Shown here: piece by piece, positions 1 to 11,434 of the stretch
Position numbering within the stretch: the stretch's first letter is position 1
How the letters are laid out: each line of letters begins with the position of its first letter
Assembly: GCA_002007465.1 (NCBI GenBank)
Contig: LNAC01001238.1
Location: forward strand, 433-64,432
Source: Ailurus styani
Taxonomy: Eukaryota; Chordata; Mammalia; Carnivora; Ailuridae
Direction: 5' to 3'
Length of the DNA stretch: 64,000 bases
Made by a program: the position numbers and the translations under genes
Notes under the pieces: generated by a model
Seen by the model: only the letters and a program-made list of their open reading frames with translations
Told to the model about the DNA's origin: nothing
Databases searched by the model: none

Positions 1-1060
1 AAAAATGAACTATTGGGACTTCATCAAGATTAAAAGCTTTTGCACAGCAAAGGAAGATAGTCAACAAAACCAAAAGACAACTGAGAAAATGGGAGAAGAT
101 ATTTCAAACGACATATCAGATAAAGGGCTAGTATCCAAAATCTATAAAGAGCTTCTCAAACTCAACACCCATAAAACAAATAACCCAGTCAAGAAATGGG
201 CAGAAGACATGAACAGACATTTCTCCAAAGAAGACATCCAAATGGCCAACAGACACATGAGAAAGTGCTCAACATCACTCGGCATCAGAGAAATACAAAT
301 TAAAACCACAGCGAGATACCACCTTACACCAGTCAGAATGGCTAAAATCAACAAGTCAGGAAATGACAGATGTTGGCGAGGTTGCGGAGAAAGGGGAACC
401 CTCCTACACTGTTGGTGGGAATGCAAACTGGTGCAGCCACTCTGGAAAACAGTATGGAGATTCCTCAAAAAGTTGAAAATGGAGCTACCCTACGACCCAG
501 CAATCGCACTACTGGGTATTTATCCTAAAGACACAAAGGTAGTGATCCTCAGGGGCACGTGCACCCGAATGTTTATAGCAGCAATGTCCACAATAGCCAA
601 ACTATGGAAAGAACCTAGATGTCCATCAACAGATGAATGGATAAAGAAGATGTGGTATATATATACAATGGAATACTATGCAGCTATCAAAAGAAATGAA
701 ATCTTGCCGTTTGCAACGATGTGGATGGAACTGGAGGGTATTATGCTGAGTGAAATAAGTCAATCAGAGAAAGACAACTATCATATGATTTCTCTGATAT
801 GAGGAACTTGAGAGTCAGGGTGGGGGGTTGTGGGGGGTAGGGAGGGAAAAATAATGAAACAAGATGTGATGGGGAAGGAGACAAACCATAAGAGACTCCT
901 AATCTCACAAAACAAACTGAGGGTTACTGGGGGGTGGGAGGGTAGGGATAGGGTGGGTGGGTTATGGACATTGGGGAGGGTTTGTGCTTTGGTGAATGCT
1001 GTGAAAGATGTAAGCCTGATGATTCACAGACCTGTACCCCTGGGGCAAAGAATAAAAAAA
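1..1060 (+). mobile_element. Young LINE-1 3' end (ORF2 C-terminus, 3' UTR, A-tail)
   Basis: The segment reads as the end of L1 ORF2, a stop codon at 800-802, a 3' UTR with two very G-rich tracts (about 818-846 and 921-961), and an A-rich tail with AATAAA at 1051-1056. The ORF2 text is uninterrupted, so this is a young carnivore L1 rather than an old L1M relic. The left end leaves the window, so the length and the 5' state of the element are unknown. A SINE directly abuts the A-tail. Confidence 0.95.
2..802 (+). CDS. LINE-1 ORF2 protein, C-terminal 266 codons (5'-partial)
   Basis: This is the C-terminal part of the L1 endonuclease/reverse transcriptase protein, which nicks target DNA and copies L1 or SINE RNA in the nucleus. 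The endonuclease and reverse transcriptase domains lie upstream, outside the window. Counting from the methionine at 5-7, the zinc-knuckle motif C-X3-C-X7-H-X4-C is complete at Cys123, Cys127, His135 and Cys140 (nt 371-424). The frame already reads Lys at 2-4 and has no break before the TGA at 800-802, so the ATG at 5 is internal and not a start. The familiar L1 C-terminal blocks [17 protein letters not shown] and [10 protein letters not shown] are present. No frameshift or missing motif residue is visible here. Intactness of the whole element cannot be judged from this window. Confidence 0.93.
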   Translation, partial: KMNYWDFIKIKSFCTAKEDSQQNQKTTEKMGEDISNDISDKGLVSKIYKELLKLNTHKTNNPVKKWAEDMNRHFSKEDIQMANRHMRKCSTSLGIREIQIKTTARYHLTPVRMAKINKSGNDRCWRGCGERGTLLHCWWECKLVQPLWKTVWRFLKKLKMELPYDPAIALLGIYPKDTKVVILRGTCTRMFIAAMSTIAKLWKEPRCPSTDEWIKKMWYIYTMEYYAAIKRNEILPFATMWMELEGIMLSEISQSEKDNYHMISLI

Positions 1061-1242
1061 AAGATTTTATTTATTTATTTGACAGAGAGACAGCAAGAGA
1101 GGGAACACAAGCAGGGGGAGTGGGAGAGGGAGAAGCAGGCTTCCCGCCGAGCAGGGAGCTCAATGTGGGGCTCAATCCCAGGACCCCAGGATCATGACTT
1201 GAGCCAAAGGCAGATGCTAAATGATAGCCACCCAGGAGCCCC
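1061..1242 (-). mobile_element. CAN SINE (tRNA-Lys-derived), minus
   Basis: Reads on the minus strand as head (ccacccaggagcccc), tRNA-related body and AAATAAATAAAATCTT tail. It abuts the A-tail of the preceding L1. It has several differences from the young mustelid type. No clear target-site duplication could be defined because the left flank is A-rich. Confidence 0.92.
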
Positions 1243-2659
1243 AAGAACACAACTCTTAAAATAATGTGTATTCTTTATGTATACTCTCTAATACTCATAG
1301 CAAGTAGCAAAGGCATCAAATTAGGGTCTTGTTTTCATTCTAATTGTAAGATTAAGAGCATATAGGACATAGTATTTGTTAAATACTATAACATCGTTCA
1401 TTATTGATCACTGTTTTAATTTCTTTCTGGGCCAAAATAAGGTGTTCTTAGGAAGTTGGAAATGAGGGAAGTTACCTGACTCTCAGAGTTAAACCATAAT
1501 AAACTGTAAAATCAACACTCTGAAGATCAAAGAGAAAATGTGTAAATCTATCTCATGCCAGCAGGACTTGATTGTAACTTGATGGGATACGTGTTAATAT
1601 ATCTAAGAAGAGAATGTTATCTGACAGGATGTAGAGCTGAAGAGAAACGGTAAGACGCAATGATAAAAGCACCAAATGGCTGTCACCATCCTCAAGAACT
1701 GTCCACGAGGGGAAAATGCCACTGTATATCCAGGACATAAAAGCTTGAGTCTCCGTGGATGGTATATCTCTATAGTTTGGAGACATACACATTACAAACT
1801 TACGTAAGATTGAAATCTTATAACTCACATTGTTCAATTCCACGCTCACCAACTGACTTTTAGATCTCAATTTGTCACGGGAAATGGGGCCTGTGAGCCA
1901 GTAGACACTACTGAGACAGCATTAAGCAATCTCAACAGTTACAGCTCTCACTGTAACCTACTCTATTTGCAGGCTTACTCTACACATCAGTTTCATAGGT
2001 TTGGTTACTGTGAATCTGCCCCTTGGGTAGCTACACTACCATGTTCTGCTGGTAAATCAGGTATCTAGCTACAAGACTATAAACCAGGAAGGTGGGGGGA
2101 GGAAACAAGCCAGCCTTGCTGAAATAAGCAAACCTCTTTGGCTCTCCAAATTAGACAAGTTATGGTCTTAAGTATCTAGAGCTGTGAATAACATTATTTC
2201 AATAACTTAATTTACTGAGTACCTGCTCTTGGCCAAGCACTAATTTAGGGGCTTTACCAGCAGGATTACAGTCATCTGTCTTACATATCAAAATATATAA
2301 TATCCATGCTCATTTTTATATATTGTAACATACAATCAAAATAAAATTTCTTTTTTAAGCAAGTAAATAGCCATATTTTTTACAACAGGAGCATAAGTAG
2401 AATCTGACTAATGAACTCGCTTATTGTAATTCCCTGCCAGCCCCAAAAGCGTATTTTCTACCTAGGAAATACGTTTGATAATGATTTTAAGCCAAACTCT
2501 CTGGGATCTTGGGTAATTCTTAAAGAATTTCTTTTGGTTCATATTGTTACTGCCAGAAAGAATTATTTTTTCTTTTATATAACCACCTTTAATGCCTTTC
2601 GAGCAATTAAAAACAGACAACCATTTAATGCAACAATCTTTCTGCTAAGAATTTACCTC
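1243..2659. other. Unique, AT-rich sequence without a recognisable gene
   Basis: No repeat boundary or RNA gene was recognised. A worn fragment near 2205-2280 resembles the common mammalian 'tactgagtacctgct...ccaagcact' ancient repeat. A 105-codon minus-strand frame at 1553-1870 has no recognisable motif. Confidence 0.5.
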
Positions 2660-2975
2660 ACAAATAGATCTATTTGCAGTTTATATGCATAATATATGAA
2701 TGTATGCAACATTTTTTCTAGTGGCAAAAATTAGCAGAAAAAAAGCTGAATGTTTACCATGAGTAGATTAGTAAAATAAAATGTGGTATAATCATAAAAC
2801 AAAACATAAGGCTTCAGATAAAATGAAGTCGATCTATCATGGAATTGTGAAGAGCTTCTGAAATATAGTAGTAAATAAAAAAAAAGTAAAGAACAAAAGA
2901 GTGTATAAACTAACTTCACCATGTAAAGAAAATCTCTATAATAAATGTAAACATATATATATAATAAGTACTTTA
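2660..2975 (+). mobile_element. Old L1M 3'-end fragment
   Basis: Text such as aaaatgtggtataatcat, followed by a degenerate 'atgaagtcgatctatcatgg' stretch and a TA-rich end, follows the order of the ORF2 terminus and tail of old mammalian L1M elements. It is too mutated to code. Confidence 0.65.
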
Positions 2976-3039
2976 TATGTATAAATACATACACCACAGC
3001 ATTTGTGTTTTATTTTTTTGCGGAGATGCACCAAAACTT

Positions 3040-3210
3040 GTTAACATTTTTTATCTTCCTGGAGGACAGGAATTGGAAGTGGAAAGCTTTTGTTTGAGTT
3101 TTTTTCCAGTTCTCTACCGAAAGCTAAGTCTTGTTGATTGTTGTACCCAGCACTTAATACACCTAAACACTGGCATACAGAAAAACACTTAACAACTCTT
3201 TCATGAATGA
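3040..3210 (+). mobile_element. Probable L2 3'-end fragment
   Basis: The order ctggaggacaggaattg, acccagcacttaatacac, aacaactctttcatgaatgaa matches the usual L2 3' end (gagggcaggg, cccagcgcctagcaca, tgttgaatgaatga) in degenerate form. The flanking DNA back to 2976 and on to 3787 is unique to my reading. Confidence 0.45.
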
Positions 3211-3787
3211 AGGGAAGTTGAAAGCGGGAACTTCATCCCTTTCAGTATAATTTGAGTTTTCCAATCATGTGCATGTATTTTTTAAATTAAATAATGCAAC
3301 AGGGATTATCTTAGTTGTGTTGTGTGCCACTTCAGCTGTATCATTAATAATTAATTGAAGTTTAAAACATTTCTGTGCTATTTAAGTTATTGCAAGGGTT
3401 TCAGCTATTCTGCCTCTGCTCCAAACTGCCTCCCCATTCCCATTTCGTAAAGAGTGAGAGTCTCATGGCTTCTGACTCAGACTAAGGTGCTCCATGGGTA
3501 GCATAGGAGTCAGAAGTAGTGACATCTCCTCCATTTTTGATAGAATCTCCACTGATGCCCAGCTCTTCTGCCTTTTGCTTCCCTCACTCTTTTGGACACT
3601 GTTGACCACAGTCAACTCCGACAGAGCATTCCAGAATGGCTTATCCAGAGTGATTTCTATCACTTTTCCCCTGTTAACCTTCCCTCTGTCCCTAGACCAT
3701 AGAAGCAATTACAATGATAATTGTAAATGTGTAGTCCATCTTTTTCCTGGCTCTTTCTTCTCTTCCTGAAACCAAAAGACAAGATAC

Positions 3788-3814
3788 AACAACAAGAACA
3801 ACAACAACAACAAA
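3788..3814 (+). repeat. Impure (AAC)n microsatellite
   Basis: About nine imperfect AAC units immediately before the L2 relic. Confidence 0.85.
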
Positions 3815-4013
3815 AGAGACTTGGTCCTCAGCCATTTTATCTTCTCTACCTATACCTCCTTGTTAAGGGAACTGATCACTGATCTAAGTTTTAAAAGCTA
3901 AAACACAATGATTCTAAAATTTATATCTCCAGCCTTAACTTCAACCTGGAACTCCAGATTTGAGTATCTGAATGCTGTTTTCCACAATTTCACTTGGAGG
4001 TTCCATGGACATC

Positions 4014-4250
4014 TCCAAGTTAATTTCTTTTCTTTTTTTTTTTTTTTTTAAAGATTTTATTTATTTATTTCACAGAGGGAGAGAGATCACAAGGAGGCAG
4101 AGAGGCAGGCAGAGAGAGAGGAGAAGCAGGCTCCCCGCTGAGCAGGGAGTCCAATGCGGGCCTCGATCCCAGGACCCTGAGATCATGACCTGGGCCGAAA
4201 GCAGAGGCTTTAACCCACTGAGCCACCCAGGCGCCCTCCAAGTTAATTTC
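4014..4250. repeat. Target-site duplication around SINE 4028-4236
   Basis: The 14-mer tccaagttaatttc occurs at 4014-4027 and again at 4237-4250 with no mismatch, which indicates a recent insertion. Confidence 0.95.
4028..4236 (-). mobile_element. Young mustelid-type CAN SINE, minus, in L2
   Basis: Near-complete SINE with T-run, AAATAAATAAAATCTT tail complement, GA-rich (CT) region, tRNA-related body and the head variant whose complement is gtgggttaaagcctctg. Perfect 14-bp TSD. On the minus strand the pol III A-box-like (tggctcagtggg) and B-box-like (ggatcgaggcc) texts are intact. Confidence 0.97.
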
Positions 4251-5010
4251 CACACCAAACCCATCAGCTTTTCTCCACTGCAAGTAATGTCGGTGTTAAT
4301 GATTTAGGCATCCAAACCTAAAAGTTGGCGTTATCTTAATATCCTTGTTTTCCTTCGTACTCCACAAACAATCAATCAGCAAGGTCTGGTAGTTTTACCT
4401 TCAAATAGGTTGAAAATCCTAGCACTTCCACCACCATCCACCTGGTCTTGCAATAATCACCTTTCCCCTGAACTACATCCTTGCCTCTTGCTTCCTGTTT
4501 CCACCCCAGCCCTTCACTGTATTCATTATTCACACAGCAGCAAGACTGCTTCTCCAAAATAGAAACAGAGTATATTGAGTTTCTCTTTAAAATTCTCTAA
4601 GGTTTTCCAATTACGGCTAGAATAAAGGTTCTTTCAGTGACCCTTCGTTGTCATTCCCTATCATAGAACACAAACGCCCACCCTCAACCTCCCTGCCTCC
4701 CACCAGACAAATAGGTCTTCTTGTTTTTCTTCAATTAACCAAACATGTTCCTTTTGCATGAAACATTTTTCCTCCAGATTCCTTTTCATCCTTCAGGTTA
4801 AAGTCGTCTTCTTTCTGTCAAAGTCTTGTTTCCCCAGAGAAGTTTTCCCTGACATACCTAGCTAAATATGAACCTTTGTGGCTATTTACCACTTCTTCTC
4901 CTTTTTATTGCATTTTTCACTGTATGTAATTGCATTACAAATTGGCCACCTTCTTTATTCTCTCCTAGAATGCAGTTTCCTGGAGGGCAGTTATACTGAA
5001 GAAATGTTAA

Positions 5011-5805
5011 GTATTCTTTGAGTGTTGATCCTATTGTTCTTCTCTGAACCCCTCTACACATTCCTTGCCTATATCAGAAAAATAATATCTAAGTGTTTGA
5101 ATAGCTGAAGTAGATAATCTACAAAATATTCCAGGATTATAACTCAATTTTTACCAGAGATTTTAAGAAGTAAATTTATTCTCATCTATGTTCATTTATG
5201 ACTTCTCTGTCCTTTTAACTTCCAGCATCATATACTTGCCATAATGTATTTCTTGAATAGATAAGATAAAAAAAAAAAGCCACAATATTATCCCCAAATA
5301 CTGAGGTCCATTAATTTTAGATTAGGTCAACTAAAGACACTTGAAGTTTTAATATTGTATGGATTTCTTAGGCAAACTAAATTTCAGATCACAGATAAGT
5401 GATGTTTTTGTTTTTGTTTGTATTTAGAGGACATTGCACCTTTAAACTTGACAGAACATTTGTCTTGATTAATGCTAATCTCCTTGAAAAGAGATTGCGG
5501 GTCAATAGTCATTAACACCTGGCTTATATGTAGTTGAAATATTTACTTGCTTCAAAGTTCAAGAAACTAGAAATTCGGATTTTTCATATTCTAATCTAAA
5601 ATAAGTCTCCTTAACACTATATGTGCATGCATATCAACTATATATCATTTCCAAGGCAACTGAGAAGCTACAAGGCATTTTCCATGTTGTGAAACAGCCT
5701 AAGATTAGAAGAAATGATTGTAGCATCTCTGCACATGTTCCATATTTCAGGCGAATATTGTTGATTTTTTTCCACCTAGCAAATGATAGCTCTACTTCTG
5801 GGTAA
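5011..5805. other. Unique sequence, no gene seen
   Basis: AT-rich sequence with short TTTTG runs near 5408-5425. No repeat family was recognised with confidence. Confidence 0.5.
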
Positions 5806-5991
5806 AAATTGTTCTACAAAGGAGCAAAAGCAACTCCACAGAGGAAGGAGAGCCTTTTCAACAAATGGTGTAGAAGCAACTGAGCATCACAGGCATCCCC
5901 TGCACCCCCCAAAAAAGACAAAAAACCCCCACCAAAAAACAAAACAAAAAACCAAAACCAAACATAAACTTCAATATAAACCTCACATCTT

Positions 5992-6188
5992 TTTTTTTTT
6001 TTTAAGATTTTATTTATTTATTTGACACAGAGAGAGATCACAAGTAGGCAGAGAGGCAGGCAGAGAGAGAAGAGGAAGCAGGCTCCCCGCTGAGCAGAGA
6101 ACCAGATGAGGGACTCCATCCCAGGACCCTGAGATCATGACCTGAGCTGAAGGCAGAGGCTTTAACTCACTGAGCCACCCAGGCGCCC
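5992..6188 (-). mobile_element. Young mustelid-type CAN SINE, minus, in L1M
   Basis: Full SINE with T-run and head complement of gtgagttaaagcctctg. A 15-bp TSD (taaacctcacatctt at 5977-5991, taaaactcacatctt at 6189-6203) has one mismatch. Confidence 0.96.
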
Positions 6189-6802
6189 TAAAACTCACAT
6201 CTTATACAAAAAATTAACTTGATATATAAAAAGGATCATAGAGTTAAATGTAAATATAAAACTATAAAATGTCCAGAGAATATCATTAGGATACAGAACT
6301 AGGAAAGGCTTCTTAGACTTGACACCCAAAGCATGATCCATAGAAAGGAAAATTGCCAATTTGACCTCATGAAAATAAAACACATTTTTTCCTTGTGAAA
6401 GTCCCTGTTAAGAAGATGAAAATATAAGCTCTAGGTGGGAGATAATATGTACAAATCACACACTTGACAAAGGACTAATATTTAGAATATATAAGAACTC
6501 AACATTCAAAATTAAAAAAACCCACAATTTTTAAAATGGGTACAGACATGAAGAGCCATTTCACTGAAGAAGCTATACACAAGCTAGACATGTATGCACA
6601 CAAAAGGATGTTCAACATCTTTAGTTCTTAGGAAAATGCAATGTAAAACCACAGCGAGATCAGAATAACTAAAATAAAACATAGCAATGATACCAAATGC
6701 TAACATGGGTGTGAAGAAACTCGATCATTCATTCATTGCTAGGTGAAATGTAAAATGGTATAGCCACTGTGGAATATACTTTAACAGCTTCTCCCCCCAC
6801 CC

Positions 6803-7004
6803 CTTTTTTTAGAGACTGATTTATTTATTTGAAAGGGAGAGAGCGGGCTCACATGTGTGGAGGAAGGGGCAGAGGGAGAGAATCTCAAGCAGATCCCTGC
6901 TGAACACGGAGCCCAATGTAGGGCTAGATCCCAAGATCCTGAGATCATGACTTAAGAGGAAATTAAGAGTCAATGATGAATCAACTGAGCCACCGAGGCG
7001 CCTC
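6803..7004 (-). mobile_element. Older CAN SINE, minus, in L1M
   Basis: The whole SINE order is visible but diverged (gagccaccgaggcgcctcc head, agcccaatgtagggctagatccc body). It interrupts the L1M text at 'ttaacagctt / tggcagttttt'. Confidence 0.88.
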
Positions 7005-7039
7005 CTGGCAGTTTTTAAAAAAATTGAACAGATTTACGG

Positions 7040-7237
7040 AGCGCCTAGATGGTGAGTTGGTTGAGCACCTTGACCCTTGGTTTCAGCTCAGGTCATGATT
7101 TCATAGTCCTGAGACTGAGCCCTGCCTCAGGCTCTATGCTCAGCCCCAGGTCTGCTTGAGATTCTCTCCCTCTCCATCTGTCCCTCCTACTCATTCTCTC
7201 TATGCATCTCTCAAATATATAAATAAATCTTTAAAAA
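7040..7237 (+). mobile_element. Older CAN SINE, plus, in L1M
   Basis: Diverged head gcgcctagatggtgagttgg, CT-rich middle and aaataaatctttaaaaa tail. It lies 35 bp from the opposite-strand SINE 6803-7004, giving an inverted SINE pair inside one L1M. Confidence 0.88.
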
Positions 7238-7935
7238 CCCAGCAACTGCACACTTGGACATTTTTCACAGAGAAATGAAAACATATTTTCTCACAAAAAC
7301 TTGAACATAAATGTTGACAGAAGCTTTATTTGTCAAAATCAAACACTGGAAGCTGTCCTTATGTCTTTCAGTGGGTGAATATTAAAGGAACTATAGTATA
7401 TCCATACCATGGAATACTAATTATCAATAAAAAGAGTAAACTATTCATTTACATTGAAAAGTTATGCTGAATGAAAAAAGCCAATCTAAAAAAGAAACTT
7501 ATCGTATGACTGCATTTACATAAAACTGATGAAACTTCATAATTACAGAGAAGAAGAACAGATTGATGGTTTCCAGGAGTTAGAGTGAGGACGTCAGTGT
7601 TGGCTCTAACATGGTATGACAAGGGAGCCTTGTGTAACGATGCTACAGTTAAGTATCTTGATTAATGAAGATTAAACGAAGCATGCACGTGATAAAACTG
7701 CACAGAGGTATATGCTCATGCACACACACTTATACACACAAGTGCCTATGGAACTTGTGAAATCCGATCAGCTCTGTGTGTTGTCTCAATGTCAATTTCC
7801 CTGTTTCGACACTGTACTATCATTATGCAAGATGTTAACACAGAAGTTAATTGGCTGAATGAAGGGTCGAAGGATCCTCCTTTGAAATTTCCTACCAATC
7901 TATATTTACTTCAACATGAAAAGTAAAAAAAATTA

Positions 7936-8559
7936 AAGAAAAATAAGAGTTAGGAAATACAGAAGCATTGCCATGGAGGAAACTCTATCAGATAGAAAAT
8001 GAGATCAAAACCAAGAGTTTCACATCTACTACGTCTCATTAAGCTATGTGTTTCAGCTATAGCATAAAATCTCACAGAGCCTGGCCCAGATATGCAGAGC
8101 ACTTCATCACTACAAGGCACTGTGCTCCACCTTTACAGATATCAGCATAGTGAGTGCAAAAGGGGCACTTCACATTCATGGACATGCTTTTAGAGTTTTT
8201 TCATGGGTGAGGCCTTGAGTATAATAATGTTAGACAATGACTTTAAACAAGTAAAAAAAGAGACAGAAAAGACACGAAAAGGAGAGCTTTCCATAAAGTT
8301 TCAATGTATCACCCCACAAATTAGTTTTTAATTACAGTGAAAATGGACCTTGCAATAAGACCTGATGGTCCTGACCTTCATCAAGTTATCAAATTAGCAA
8401 TGCTAATAATGGAATCACGGGATGTAATCTGCTTCCTGAGAGCATTCAATAATACTTAGTATCTCTATGTATTAGCCTGAAGTCTTTAGCTTAGCATGAA
8501 CTATGAGACATTCACTAGAAAATTCAGAATGATAAACATTCCACAAAAAAATGACAACA
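7936..8559. other. Unique sequence, no gene seen
   Basis: AT-rich sequence; no recognisable repeat or coding signal. Confidence 0.5.
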
Positions 8560-8757
8560 GGGCGCCTGGGTGGCTCAGTGGGTTAAAGCCGCTGCCTTCG
8601 GCTCAGGTCATGACCCCAGGGTCCTGGGATCAAGGCCCACATCGGGCTCTCTGCTCAGCAGGGAGCCTGCTTCCTCCTCTCTCCTCTCTCTCTGCCTGCC
8701 TCTCTGCCTACTTGTAATCTCTCTCTCTGTGTCAAATGAATAAATAAAATCTTTAAA
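8560..8757 (+). mobile_element. Young mustelid-type CAN SINE, plus
   Basis: Clean copy from gggcgcctgggtggctcag through gtgggttaaagcc to gtcaaatgaataaataaaat and an A-tail. A TSD-like direct repeat (aaaaatgacaac before, aaaagtgacaac after) flanks it. Confidence 0.97.
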
Positions 8758-9006
8758 AAAAAGTGACAACCATAACAATGAACAAACTAAAACAAGCTTG
8801 GGCCCTTAAAAATGTAATGTCATGGAAAACTAAGAAAAACTGCAAGGGGAGCATTCTAGCTAGATTAAAAGAGAGTAAAAACACAAAAAATTTCATGCAT
8901 GATACTTGATATTGAAGCAAATATTAAAAAAGAAATAGCTATAAAAACCATTGGCAACAACTGGGAGAAATGTAAATAACCCTTATATCAGATGGTATTT
9001 TATTAG

Positions 9007-9153
9007 TGCTAAATTTCTTCTTCTTCTTCGTTTTTTTTTTTTTTAAAGCAGTCTCTATGCCCAATTCGGGGCTTGACCTCATGACCCTGAGATCAAGTGT
9101 TGCATGCTCTACTGACTGAGCCAGACTGGGTGCTTCATAATGCTAATTTTCTT
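9007..9153 (-). mobile_element. Old short-type CAN SINE, minus, with TSD
   Basis: A short copy of the older SINE type (gactgagccagactgggtgc head complement, 'agtctctatgcccaattcggggcttgacctc' region). TSD tgctaaatttctt (9007-9019) and tgctaattttctt (9141-9153) differ at one base. The SINE body lies at about 9020-9140. Confidence 0.85.
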
Positions 9154-10888
9154 AGGTCTGATAATGGTATGAAGGTCAGACAGAATGCCTTTTCCTTAAG
9201 ATATGCAAATCAACATGCTTAGAGATAACAGTTTTAATTCTTCCAAAGTTTTTTTTTTTATCGTTTAACAGACAAAAAAGAAAAAAAAATAATGGATGAG
9301 TAGATAGACAAAAATGCAGAAGGGAAGGTTAACAACTATAAATCTAGAGGATGTATGCAATGTTATACTATTCGAACATATCTATGGGGTTGAAAATTTG
9401 TAGACAAAAAATGTGAGGAAAAAGGATTATTTTTAAAAAACTACAGTGTATGATACAAAGGATTATGTCCTATGCAGCATTTTACTTTATTATAAATTAC
9501 TGTGCTCAAGAAATTTTTAATTAAAGTAACAAAGCAGACCAGTATAAAAATGTTATTATGTATTTTTTGTATGACATAATTTCACTGTCAGTATTTTTGT
9601 CTGACATTTGGACTCACTGGGTCGTAACTGTCTAGGAGTCTAAAGTTTGTTACCTTAGATCCTATGGTTCTGTATGCTTAAAACAGCTCATTAAAACATG
9701 ACATATTTATAGTTTCTGATTTAAAATAACAAGAATTATACCTATTGCAAAAATACTTGGGTAAGTGGCCAATGCATATAACAAGAATCTTACTAGGGAA
9801 ACAAAAAACAGTAGGTCAATCTTAAGGAAAGTAATTAGTTTAATTTCAATGAAGGGCCTAACTGATTCTAGAAGGTCCTTGACACTATTAAACCACACCT
9901 TGTGTGAACAACCCTTCTCTTAGACCAGGGCATATACTGGTGCATGTTTAAAAGCCACAGGACCTGGGCTTTTAAAAAGTGATGTTCCACCTCAAGTCAG
10001 ACAGCTCAGTCTCCAGCAATTTCCACATCTGGTTGTGCAACAGGAATAACAAAGAAGCTTACTAAATACAGACAGAATGCTGAGTTCTATCCCCTACCTA
10101 TTTTCTCAGAATTATGGAATTCATCCCCAGTAATATTTACCACTAAAAAAAATCATTTGGATGATTCCAAAGCACAGCTAGGTATAGGAACCATTAAGCA
10201 ATTTACTATCACAAGGCTGAAAGTTTCCCTAGAAAGAATATGATTAAAATATTTCATGCAAAATAAGTTATTCATATTTTTGACTAATAACACAGTAAGA
10301 ATAAATCTAATGCATTAAAAAAATCAAAGAGCTATTTGTGATTCCCCCCCCCCACTTATAATCTGTGTAATGCCAGACAGATAATTTTACTTCTCAGGGC
10401 CCCTCTGGAAAAAAGGGGAATAACCATGTCTGTCTATCAGGCAACAAACCAGCAATGAGCTATGTTACCACATATGTTTATGACATGCAGTCTTTTTAAA
10501 GATTTTTATATTTGGGGAATCTACATCAAAAAGTATATGTCAATAAATATAGAAGCTTGTAAAATAAGCAGGTACAATGCTGTAACATAAATGGAATCAA
10601 AATTTAAATCTGCTTGTAGAATATGACAAAGGTAAATGGAAACTGTATTTTCTTTGGCCTCTTCTTTCTTATTGTTTTCACTTGAGGGTAAAAAAAATAC
10701 TCCGGACTCTCTGTATAAACCTGAAGTAAAATCACTTGTTATATGCACATTAAAATATGCTAATATCCACTTCTCTGTGATTTACTTAAAATAAGTCCTT
10801 AATCATTATCATCACAAAAATGAGTCAGGGGCCCCTTGCCAAATCTGCCTGTTCAAGTTAACATCTATGGAAGCTTGCATTAAGCTTT
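9154..10888. other. Unique sequence, no gene seen
   Basis: AT-rich DNA with homopolymer runs (T11 near 9249, C10 near 10345). No gene or repeat family was recognised. Short minus-strand frames at 9707-9898 and 10521-10748 look random. Confidence 0.5.
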
Positions 10889-11207
10889 CTTTCTTTCTTT
10901 TATTTTTTAAGAGAGAGAGTGAGAGAGCAAGCAAGATAGCAAGACCAGGGGCTGGGAGGGCCAGAGGGGGAGTAGAAGAGAATCTCTTTTTTTTTAATTT
11001 TTATTTTTTTAAATTTATTACTTTTTTTTAGTAGAAGAGAATCTTAAGTGAGGGAGGGGGAGGGGTAGATAGAGAGGGAGAGAATCTTAAGCAGGCTCCA
11101 CACCCAGCTTGAAGCCTGATGGAGGGCTTGATCTCACAACCTTGAGATCATGACCTGAGACGAAATCAAGAGTCAGATGTTTAACTAACTGAACCACCCA
11201 GACATGC
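10889..11207 (-). mobile_element. Older CAN SINE, minus, with a 44-nt T-rich insertion
   Basis: The tail and CT region start near 10889 and the head ends near 'gaaccacccagacatgcc'. The middle is split by a T/A-only stretch at 10986-11029, flanked by perfect copies of agtagaagagaatct at 10971-10985 and 11030-11044. Confidence 0.85.
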
Positions 11208-11434
11208 CAAATTTAGCTTTATTCTATATAAAGTTTCATCTGTTTAAAAGGTAGAATGGTAACAGTCTTGTTACATTTAAAGGGAGGTTATTAAGGAATA
11301 AAGGAGTGTTTTGCTTTATAAGAGATGCTGTTAATTGTAGTCTAAATATTACTGGTTTAAATATTAAAGCCATTTATACTTTCAAACAATTTTGCAAAGT
11401 TACTATGCTACTACCCCAAATTCTTGCAGGATTT

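Larger units (their letters stand above)
3815..5010 (+). mobile_element. LINE-2 (L2) 3' relic, split by a SINE
   Basis: The sequence follows the L2 3' region in order: atttatatctccagcc, ctggaactccag, catctccaagttaa, the 'tatccttgttttcc...aatcaatcagcaaggtctg' block, 'cacacagcagcaagactgcttctcc' type text near 4532, and a gagggcag...ctagaatgcag style end near 4968-4995. A SINE at 4028-4236 interrupts it. L2 stopped moving before the mammalian radiation, so this is a neutral fossil. Confidence 0.8.
5806..7935 (+). mobile_element. Old L1M relic (ORF2 end to 3' UTR) with three nested SINEs
   Basis: Fragments in L1 order are: 'caaaggagcaaaagcaactcc...ttttcaacaaatggtg', 'ttatacaaaaaattaactt...ggatcatagagttaaatg', 'agcatgatccatagaaagg', 'catgaagagccatttcactgaagaag', 'ccataccatggaatacta', and a 3' UTR with 'tactatcattatgcaagatgttaac'. 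The reading frame is destroyed by many stops and indels. SINEs at 5992, 6803 and 7040 interrupt it, so L1M is older than all three. Confidence 0.85.

Noticed and set aside
142..468. 108-codon minus-strand ORF
   Set aside because: Exact antisense of the intact L1 ORF2 frame.
830..1264. 144-codon plus ORF
   Set aside because: Runs through the L1 3' UTR, its A-tail and an antisense SINE; a composite of repeats.
8560..8640. tRNA gene from A/B-box-like text
   Set aside because: It is the tRNA-derived head of a SINE, not a folded tRNA; the same applies to all other SINE heads.
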